Source of the DNA: Chamaecyparis obtusa
Taxonomy: Eukaryota > Streptophyta > Pinopsida > Cupressales > Cupressaceae
Length of the DNA: 64,000 nucleotides
NCBI GenBank assembly: GCA_027943335.1
Contig: BSBK01001302.1
Coordinates: 744,001-808,000 of the forward strand
Direction of reading: 5' to 3'
Below, piece by piece: positions 55,351-64,000 of the stretch (position 1 is its first letter; the number at the start of each line of letters is the position of its first letter). The notes under the pieces were generated by a model, which was not told the origin of the DNA, ran no database searches, and was given only the letters and a program-made list of their open reading frames with translations. Position numbers and translations under genes: made by a program.

Positions 55351-58263
55351 TAGATGGACTGAACTATAATTTGGTAAGTGTAGCACAACTGAATAACTCA
55401 GGCCACCGACTTTCTTTTGAGAGTAGAAAGGTAAAAATCTATAATGATGGATGAAGACTTGTCGGAACTGGTACACAATCCAGAGGTAATCTATTTTATC
55501 TTGATATTAATCAGTCTTCTTGTTTATTAGTGAAGGATGAAGATGCATGGTTGTGACATAAATGGTTATGCCATGTGAATTTTGATAACATGATCAAGAT
55601 TAGTAAGAGTAAAAGAGTTAGAGGGTTGCCTAACTTATCAAAACCAGATCATGCTATGTGTCATGAATGTCAGAAAGGTAAGATGACTAAGTCTTGTTTT
55701 AAAAGAAAAGACTACTCAACAAAGAAGATACTTGAGTTTGTTCATACCGACCTATGTGGTCCTATGAGAACTCAGAGTTATTATGGTGATAGATACTTTA
55801 TTCTTTTTGTTGATGACTATACTAGACTAATGATAGTTATGTTCTTAAAAGAAAAATCTGAAGCATTTAAGATGTTTAAGTGGTATAAGGCAAAGGTAGA
55901 AAAAGAGACTGGAAAAGAATTAAAATGATTAAGATTTGATAGAGGTGAATTTATCTCTGATGAATTTACTAATTTCTATAATGAGCATGGTATCAAAAGA
56001 TAGGTCTCTGCACCGAGGACACCTCGGCAAAATGGGATTACTGAAAGAAGGAACAGGTCAATCATTGATTGTGCAAGGACACTAATGCTGTAAAAGAAGA
56101 TTTCTTAGACATACTAGAGGGAAGCTGTCAGTACAGTTGTATATGTGCTTAATTGAGTAAAACTAAAGAAGGACACCAACCAGACACCTTATGAGCTATG
56201 GTTTGGACACAAACCTATTGTAAGTTATTTTAGGATTTTTGGAAGAAAATGTTTTATTTTGAAAGATGAGAGAAATGGGAAATTTGATTCTAAAGGTGAT
56301 GAGGGAATATTCTTAGGATATTATACTAAGAGTAAAGCATAAAAATATCTAAATAAGGTTACAAATAAGATAATTGAAAGTACTAATGTTCGTGTTGATG
56401 AGTTTGATGGAAAGAGCACTGAGGAAGCTACAAAGGAACCAGAAGAATATGGTAGATTCACTTACATTGAACATCCTGACTATCTACTGAAGTCACAACT
56501 TGTGATAACTGGTCAACAGGAAAATAACCTTGAGGAACAGGAAAGGGAAATCGATGAACAAGATGGAGCTACCGAGAAAGCACATGAACCTGAACAGGAT
56601 GAACAAGAAAGGATAAATCAAGTATTGGCTAGTTTTGTCAGAAGACATCATCCTGAGACACAAATTATTGGAGACAGACAAGCTGGCATGTAGACAAGAA
56701 GCAAAGCAAGACAGGGTACATGTCTAGTTTGTGAATTTGAACCAAAAAATGTGAAAGATGCATTAGAAAATGAAGAATGGGTTAATGCAATGAAAGAAGA
56801 AATAGAACAAATAGAGAAGAAAATTTTTTTTTCCTTAGTACCCCGACCTAAAGATAAAAATGTTATTGGTACTAAGTAGATATTCAGGAACAAACTGAAT
56901 GAAAATGGTGAAGTAATAAGAAATAAAGCGAGATTGGTATGCAAGGGATATGCACAAGAAGAAGGCATTGACTATGGTGAGACATTTTCACCTATTGCTA
57001 GATTGGAAGGAGTTAGAATGCTACTTGCATATGCTACATACAAGAAATTTAAGGTTTATCAAATGGATGTGAAGTCAACATTTTTGAATGGTATACTTGA
57101 AGAAGAGGTCTACATAGAACAACCTGAAGGATCCAAACAATAGAAACATGGTATGTAGATTACACAAAGCTTTATATGGTTTGAAAAAAGCACCAAGAGC
57201 ATGGTATGAGAGGTTGCATACTTGTTAAGTATTGGATTTGTAAGAACTAGTGAAAATAGCAATTTGTATATGAAAGGTAATACTGATGACACTATTCTTA
57301 TTACTGAAATTTTTGTTGATGATTTATTTTTGGAGGTCAAGATCATATATGTAAATCTTTTTCTGATAACATGAGGAATGATTTTGAAAGGTCTATGTTC
57401 AGAGAGATTAAATTCTTTCTAGGACTACAAGTGATTCAGCAGAAAGATGGGATATTCATCACACAGTCTAAGTACATAAAGGAAGTCTTGAAGACATTTG
57501 GCATGGAAGATGCTAAACCTATGGAACACTGATGGCTATTGGATGTAAGCTAACAAAGGCAGATGAAACTACCCAGGTAAACCAGACACTTTACTGATCC
57601 ATGATTGGTAAACTAATGTATGTAGTTCACAGTAGACCAGATATAGCACATGCTGTGGAAATTGTTGCTAGATTTTTTGTTAATCCTAGAGAATCACACA
57701 TGATTGCTACTAAAAGGATCTTAAGATACCTGAAAAAGATAGAGGATTATGGTTTATGGTATCCTAAGGAAGGTAAGTTTGAACTGATGGTCTATACCAA
57801 TGCTGATTGGGTTGGAAATGTGGATGACAGAAAAAGCACCACTAGAGGAGCATTCTTCTTTGGTGAAAGACTTGTAACCTAGACAAGTAAAAGGAAGGAT
57901 TGTATTTCTCAGTCTACAACTAAAGCAGAGTATGTTGCTGCTGCTACTAATTTCTCAAACATTGCATATATCAGGCAAGTTTTGGAAGGAATGAATGAGG
58001 TAATCACTGAACTGGTGATCATATACTATGATATTACAAGTGCTATCAACATTTCAAAGAATCTAGTGATGCACTCTAAGACAAAGCATATATCAATTAA
58101 GTATCACTACTTAAGAGAAAAAGTGAAAGAGAAGCAAGTGAAGTTAGAATTTTTTACATCTAAAGAACAACTTGTAGATATCTTTACAAAGCCTCTACGG
58201 AAGGACACATTTGAATATTTGAGCACTAGAATTGGGGTTCGTCCCCTGTCTACCAGTCACTAA
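55351..58263 (+). pseudogene. Copia element C: protease end, integrase, RT, RNase H
   Basis: The frame resumes immediately after B (LVSVAQLNNSGHRLSFESRK). Integrase: HKWLCHVNFDN, CHECQKGK, HTDLCGPM, LFVDDYTR and, after stops, the TPRQNGITERRNRS region (about 56,025). [42 protein letters not shown] and FVDD (about 57,315). RNase H: NADWVGNVDDRKSTT, a TAG at about 57,880, QSTTKAEYVA, HSKTKHISIKYHYLREK and DIFTKPLRKDTF, stop at 58,261. There are many TAG/TGA stops, with frame changes near 57,140, 57,225 and 57,530. Copia order and length are normal. Confidence 0.88.
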
Positions 58264-58780
58264 TGTGATCTAGATGTTGCATCAACTTACACTTATTAGA
58301 AGATCACACATGTTGATGCATCATAGTTCACACTTTGGATAATGTTCAAGGTTGTGATTAAGTTTGAAGGACTGAAACAAATTGGGATATTAGTATACAG
58401 AGATACAAAGAATGTATTGAACAACATCAAGTTACTTAGCTACTATAGAGCTTATTTATTTGTTTCTTTGGCATTGTTGTCAAAGGGAGAGATAAATAAT
58501 ATGAAACAATATGCACCGATGAGAACTATCTAAGGGAGAGATAGATAATCTAAAAGAAACACAACACTGAAGATTAGTTACTGAGAACAAAAGAAGGAAT
58601 CTGAAAGCTGAAAAGATCACATTTGTAGAATGTCAAAGCTGCATTGACAATGCTACTTAGTAAGATAGTGATTAAACATATTAAGCTTGGAAGAGCTTAT
58701 ACATCATTTTTTTACAGAGTTGTAGAATACATGTTTGGTATGTGTATGGTATATTTCATATTACTTGAGTTGCCATCAAT
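58264..58780 (+). other. Copia element C 3' untranslated region
   Basis: About 500 bp after pol with no gene. It contains a perfect 9 bp inverted repeat, TGCATCAAC (58,278-58,286) and GTTGATGCA (58,312-58,320), with a 25-base loop, and two AGGGAGAGATA words near 58,485 and 58,533 that resemble polypurine tracts. Confidence 0.6.
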
Positions 58781-58795
58781 GCCAAAGAGAGAGAT
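58781..58795 (+). other. Polypurine tract of copia element C
   Basis: GCCAAAGAGAGAGAT directly before the 3' LTR, of the form usual for plant copia elements. Confidence 0.75.
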
Positions 58796-60283
58796 TGATG
58801 AATTACGACTGATTTAGAACACTGAATGAAGAATCTATGATTTAAGATCACTAAGGAGTTGCTGATTAGATATGAAAGATGATTAAATTAGTATTATGTT
58901 GTCATTGATGTCAACTAGCTTGATAGTACTTATCTTGTAAGTTACTATATTGATACATCTGAAGAAAGGTGAAAGTGATGAAGAATAGAAATATCTACAT
59001 GAGGAAGATGTATATATCAGATGAGGATAAGGAATACACTAAGTAACTTGTTGATGAGTTTATGACTTGATGATATCAACTTTATTATGTTGCACTCATC
59101 TATGATGAAGAATAGAGTAGAAAGACACAAAGCAGTGTTGTCGGTAAATAAAGCATTCCAGTATACACTGATGGAGCATAGTGTATACTAAGCGTAGTGT
59201 TAACTGAGCTTGTGTTCACGGGCGTATTTCTTTTTTAATCGAGCAAAACAAAAAGGAATTAAATGATTAGTTTAGCCGATAAAGTGATGAGTTGTAAAGT
59301 GTATGGAATTGAGGTAATAGATAAAGGTTTGTTATGAAGATCGATGACTAACATAATTCAAGAAAGATCTAATGGTGTAGATTGAAATGTGTTACTAACA
59401 CGTCAACTGAAGAAGGTTAGAGTGGCAAAATCAATAATTAAGATTAAGCGGAAAAATATAATGGACAAAAAGAAAATGATTTACTTGTCTATATAAGAGA
59501 CATTGGTTTCATTGTTGAAGAGACACTGGAATAAGAAGATACTACAGAATTATCATGTGAAGAATTTTTTTGCATTCTGATCATACTGGTTAGTGAAAAC
59601 CGAGCTGTAGAACAATTATCGAGCTATAGAGAGTAATTACCAACAGACAAAAAGTTGATACAGTATTGAAACTGAAGTGATATATTGGTTAGAAAGATTT
59701 GAATGAGTTGAAAATTGATCTATAAATTGCAATTGAAGTTTTTTCAAGGAAGATCATCTATTGTTACATATTTAACCATTGTACATAGTCAAATCTCTTA
59801 ACCGAGTGGACTAAGAAAGTCTTTTTGATGTTTCATTCATAGAGTGAAAATTGTTATCCTGTCAACCCTAGAGTGACTACTAGTTGGAGGATAACTTCTA
59901 GTCTAAAATCCTCTAACAAGATCACACCTAACAGTGTGTTTGTAAACATTTAACAAGGTTGGGTATTCACCGACCTCACTTCAGAAGAGTTAATATTTTG
60001 AGTTGCCAGTCCTAGGTGTTTTTTCCCTTCATAGGGTTTCCACATTAAATATCTTGTGTCATGTGTTGATTATGATATGAGTTTTTTTATCATACTTTAC
60101 ATATTACATGTTAGATTTGATTGGTAACTATTATAAGTTTTAAACTGACAATCGGTAAAACAAAGATAGTGAAAGTATTTTATGTTTACCGAGTAGCAGA
60201 AGTAGAAGAATTATTTTTGGATTATATATTATTGAACAGGGACACTGGATAACTGATTCACCCTCCTCTTAGTTATTCTAACA
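58796..60283 (+). repeat. 3' LTR of copia element C
   Basis: 1,488 bp, TGATGAATTACGACTG to TTATTCTAACA, the same length as the 5' copy with many substitutions. TATA box CTATATAAGAGAC at about 59,490. It is followed by the target duplication ATTGG (60,284-60,288). Confidence 0.95.
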
Positions 60284-60288
60284 ATTGG

Positions 60289-61720
60289 GACACCACATTA
60301 TCATTCAAAAAGGTTGGGATGATGATTGGTTCAATGGAATCCCATTTGATTAATTCTGAGTATATGAGAGTTAAAGGATCAACACTTTGGCTTGGCTCAA
60401 TGGGATTTAGAGATAAGACCTCATTTGATGATTCATACATTGTATCATTCAAGTCTATGAGATGTGCCTCTTCTAAATATTCCAAAGAAGTAGGATAAAA
60501 GTCTTCCTCACTAGACTCCTCTAAAGTTTGTGTTGGGTAAAAGTTTCATGGATTAAACCTAATGTTTGATTCCTCCATAGTAGGTCTCCATGAAGGTATG
60601 TAGGGTTCACCTACCCATTGATTCATTTCAATTGCTTGAATTTAAATATTTTCTAAGACCACTTGATTTGAACTAGAGGCTCGATTCTGATTTGGTTATG
60701 CTATTTGATCCTTTTCTTTGCTAGAAGTATAGGTATGAATAACATCTATCTCCTTATCATGACATGAATCACTTGAAAATGATGACCCACTTGACAATGA
60801 GTCCCATTCCCATTGATTAGAATCTTCATCACTATGTGATTCCAATTGCAAGATTTTATCATAGACTTTAGGATAGTTCTTTTGTGTGTACCCTTGTTCT
60901 AGGTACCCTAACCTTGTTTTTTCCTTGCTATCTCTCCATGTCATTTAAATTGGTTCAATAACTCCTTCATTCCTTGTACCCAAAGGTCCTTGGCCTTTGT
61001 ATCCCATCTTTTTCATTATTTGAAATCCTTTCCCATATTGATGTGTGGGAATGTTGATATTTTGGATACGTTTTTCTTGGGCACTTGACTCCTCATCTTT
61101 ATAAAGACAATTAAGAATTTCATTATCATCTTCATCCATGGATGAGGAATTATTTTCTCTCACAAAATGATCATTATATCTATGGGGTAAATTGGATGGC
61201 TTTCCATATGACTTGGGGGATAATGGCAAATCCATCATGGATAAAGAATATTCCCCTACTCCTTTTTTCTTGATTTTACATTGTTTATCAAAATTTCTCA
61301 TCATTTGGTCCATATTTTGGTAATTATCATCTTTGGTGTAGATTTGGATGGCTTTATCTTTGTATTCTTTCTACTTCTCATGTGTATTCTCCTCACTAAC
61401 CTTTTCCTTGACCTTTGTCAATGTAGCTAGGTTAGTGGGTCTTTGGATGTCTTCAACAACAATTTCGCTTTCCATCTTTTCCTTTCCTTTTAATAATGGA
61501 AGGTCCTTGGAACTTTTCCCTTGCTCTATTTTTTTAGGTATAGACCATTCTACATTATGAGGGACTAAAGAGTCATTGATAGGCTTCATGTTGTTACAAT
61601 ATTAGAATGGGTTCGAGTCCCCACTTACCATAATCTCTTGACCTAGATAAGGAAATTTTTAACATTGGTGGTAAGTAGAAGGCATGACCTACATTTTTTG
61701 AATCCACAGCCTCCCTAATA
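60289..61720 (-). pseudogene. Gypsy element D: G-patch and acidic linker
   Basis: Minus strand, downstream of D's protease. A Lys/Glu-rich stretch contains LPLSPKSYGKPS (about 61,200). A G-patch-like block follows: YGKGFQIMKKMGYKGQGPLG at about 61,045-60,985. After a TAA it is followed by a closing region with TRLGYLEQG (about 60,905). The acidic linker contains SNQWEWDSLSSGSSF (about 60,800), as in A and B. The frame runs to 60,289 and resumes beyond copia element C at 37,065. Stops lie near 61,370, 60,943, 60,695, 60,641 and 60,560. Confidence 0.8.
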
Positions 61721-61988
61721 AGATATTTTAGGTAAAATTTAGGTCTAAAACTTGGCATATGGTCTCTTTTTGCATGGGACCAACTCTGATGGGAAGTACT
61801 ATGACTCCTTTAGATGATCTTTCTTTGTCATCATAGGATTTGATGGTTATTTTCTTCTTTGGGTCAATAGCCTCCTTGAAAAATACTAGGGCTTTCACCA
61901 AGTTTAGGGTACAAATATTTAGGCTGGCTCCTCCATCGATAAGCACTCTTTTCACTCTATGTTTGTGAATAAGGACTTCTATATGCAA
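61721..61988 (-). pseudogene. Gypsy element D: aspartic protease
   Basis: LHIEVLIHKHRVKRVLIDGG begins just before 61,920, with the D-G-G active-site variant followed by ASLNICTL. KKKITIKSYDDKERSSKG and ICQVLDL follow, and a stop lies near 61,728. The next motif, NILLGR, lies just beyond the stop at about 61,720. Same protease family as A and B; catalytic Asp kept, but the chain is cut. Confidence 0.82.
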
Positions 61989-61997
61989 AGGTAAATT

Positions 61998-64000
61998 CTA
62001 TAGGTGGTTTAGTGGCATGTCATCTTGTTTGAAAAATGATAAGCAATGAGGAGCAATGAGATGTCCCACCATATTTTGAAACTTATCCACATCTAGGTTT
62101 AGAGGAACATTGGTTTCTACTAAAGCTCTCTCTAGAATTTCCTTGTGAGTAGGTGATAATTTGAGCAATTCTAGGATTGAAATTTGAGAGGGAATTCTTT
62201 GTAATTGATCCACCAAGTTATATTGCTTTGAAGATGATGATGTGCTTTGGTTGGGCAAAACAATTCTTGGAGCATTTGTAGGTAGAGTGATTTTAGAAGC
62301 TTTCCCCCTAGTGACAACATTAGATGATGCTTCTCTTGATTTCTCCTTTACCACGATAACATTTATGGTATTGTTCTCTTCACTTAGAGTATTGATTATG
62401 TTATCATAGGTATGAGAAAAGTTCACTTTCTCATTACCTCTTTTTTGATTTTGGTTGGCATTAGATGACTCACCCTTTTCATGGTTTAGAAAGGAGTTCT
62501 TGAAGGCCATATGATCCTCATTGTTTTGAGGCCCTTCAATTTTGATAGTTCCATCATCTATTAGGTTTTGCACTAAGTGTCTTAATTTCATACATTCGTT
62601 GGTTTTGTGACCCTTATTTTGATGATACTCACAATGGTGAGAATCATTACACCAATTAGGTTTAATTTGAGGTTCATAAGGTCTCAAACTAGGTAAAGTG
62701 ATAATCTTATTAGCAACCAAGGTTCTTAATGCGTTCTCCAAAGGTTCACCTAAAAAGGTGAATTTTCTCTTTTGATATGTGGAGAGAAAGGGTTTGGGCT
62801 TATTCCCTTTAGCATTATTCAAAGGATTATTATTAGAATTGTTGTTGGGATTGTTGGAATTTTTGTTGGAATTATTGGACTTAAAGGGAGCTTTATTCTT
62901 TTGATTTACATTGTATGAAGAATTAGCTCCACTTGATAAATTAAAAGGGATTTCCTTCAAGTTGTGGGACTCCATCACTCCATCATTCAAAATATTTTTG
63001 TTATGATTATTTAATCATAACTTAGGTTTATCATTGTGATTGTTGGCCCCTCTATTATTAACATAATTAGATACATAATGGTTATTGTTTTTATTGGTAT
63101 TGGATTTATTGTCTTTGAACAATTTTATCTCTCCTCTCTTTACCAATACGTCTTCAATCTTGATCCCATTTTCGATAATTTTTTCAAATGTTGGGGGACA
63201 TTGAAGTTGTAATCAATAATTCATCTCCATGGTCAATTTTTTTGTAAAAATTTCCATCTTCTCCTTTTCGGGGATACTTCGTGGATACCTTGCGAAAATA
63301 GTCCTCTACCTTTGTAGGAATCCTAAGAAGGATTCACCATCTTTCTATTTAGTATCACACAATTTGAGCATTGTGATTTCATGCTCGATATTATAGAAGT
63401 AGTGGGTCACAAACTTAGACGCTAATTCCTCAAAAGTATTTATTCCTTGTGGGAGCTTAGAGAACCATTCCATGGTGGGACCTCCCAAGGTGCTAGAAAA
63501 AAGTCTCATTAGGTACGTAGTGTTGTTCATGAACTCAATGCTTAAGGCACAAAACTCCCTTAAATGATCTTGTGGGTCTGTTTTACCCATATACTTATCA
63601 TATTTAGGAAAAATGGTATTGAAGGGAAAAGGTGCCACGACCAAGCTTTTGTCGAATGGGAAAGGACACAAAGCTTCAATTAAAAAAAGGGCTTAGGTTC
63701 GGTGGCATTTTTCATTAAATCTATTTGTTCTTGGAATGTTTTTAATTTTTTGGTCATAGCATTCATGGGGTTATCTTCTTCTTGATTCCTCTTAAGTTTA
63801 TCTATATCATAGTCATGTGGGAGCTTTACCCCCGCTTGGGCTAGGTTTAGGAAAAATTTCTCCCTATCCCTATCTATCAATTTATCCATGACCTCTAGGA
63901 ATTCCATGTCTTGGGCTACTCTCTCAACTCTTTCTTCAAGTGTTTCCTTAGGAGGTTGATTAGCATTATTATTGTTGTCATTGTTTCCTCCTTGGTTGTA
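61998..64000 (-). pseudogene. Gypsy element D: gag, N-terminus outside the window
   Basis: Minus-strand gag enters from the right edge. Readable: KLIDRDREKFFLNLAQAGVK (about 63,880), PKYDKYMGKTDPQDHLREFC (about 63,590), LGGPTMEWFSKLPQGINTFE (about 63,480), ARYPRSIPEKEKMEIF and an Asn/Lys-rich tract. A later 330-codon open stretch (62,990-61,998) has the zinc knuckle CEYHQNKGHKTNEC (about 62,620; C-X2-H-X4-H-X4-C), LVDQLQRIPSQISILELLKL and VPLNLDVDKFQNMVGHL. Stops include about 63,678, 63,343, 63,310, 63,210 and 63,015. It has the same family layout as A and B. Confidence 0.88.

Larger units (their letters stand above)
37071..60283 (+). mobile_element. Ty1/copia retrotransposon C, split by gypsy element B
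   Basis: LTRs of equal length (1,488 bp; 37,071-38,558 and 58,796-60,283), flanked by the perfect target duplication ATTGG (37,066-37,070 and 60,284-60,288). Excluding B the element is about 7.7 kb. Gag and protease lie left of B; integrase, RT and RNase H lie right of it. C is inserted in the minus-strand element D, whose frame reads through once C is ignored. Confidence 0.95.

Noticed and set aside
1..64000. CRISPR arrays, phage genes, bacterial operons, tRNA or rRNA genes
   Set aside because: No regularly spaced identical repeats with unique spacers, no cloverleaf-like tRNA sequence, no rRNA words. All coding signals are plant LTR retroelements.

Overview
The window is a block of nested LTR retrotransposons from a seed-plant nuclear genome. 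The evidence is AT-rich DNA, Ty1/copia and Ty3/gypsy polyproteins of plant type, tandem gypsy-type plus archaeal-type RNase H domains (a mark of the plant Tat lineage), a plant mobile domain, initiator-Met tRNA primer sites and LTRs of 0.35 to 1.5 kb. A large repeat-rich genome, perhaps a gymnosperm, is likely, but I cannot name the species. I see no intact host gene, no tRNA or rRNA gene, no CRISPR array and nothing bacterial. Every element is broken by stops or frameshifts.

Left block (1-18,713). A minus-strand gypsy element E (about 3,316-14,390: LTR, primer site, gag, protease, archaeal-type RNase H) was hit by two later elements. Copia element Cop1 (4,166-11,087, plus strand, complete, target duplication CATCT) sits inside its pol. 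Gypsy element H (minus; LTR 2,347-3,313 and leader 1,118-2,346) cut E further downstream. H was in turn cut by copia element G (minus; LTR 764-1,117, leader 1-763). Right of E lies F, a broken minus-strand gene of about 1,150 codons (14,400-17,874) that I cannot assign, with promoter-like DNA upstream.

Middle block (18,714-36,278). Gypsy element A is a 17.5 kb Tat-type element on the plus strand. It has LTRs, a primer site, a 2.2 kb leader, gag, protease, G-patch, RT, two RNase H domains, integrase and a long 3' region. That 3' region carries, on the opposite strand, one roughly 680-codon reading frame with plant mobile domain (PMD) motifs (31,538-33,580). Clusters of the short palindrome TCGTACGA occur in the leader and just upstream of the antisense frame.

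Right block (36,279-64,000). A minus-strand gypsy element D (gag to linker at 60,289-64,000, linker and RT at 36,279-37,070) was split by copia element C (37,071-60,283, target duplication ATTGG). C was itself split within its protease-to-integrase linker by gypsy element B (39,875-55,345, target duplication CTGGG/CTAGG). B is a sister of A: one 7.9 kb gag-pol frame holds about 26 stop codons and no frameshift. B has no antisense PMD frame, but its leader carries about 1.4 kb of extra, gene-like DNA with intron-like signals.

Relative order of events: D before C before B; E before H before G; E before Cop1. A joins D on its right side, but its left end is damaged and fused to foreign sequence.
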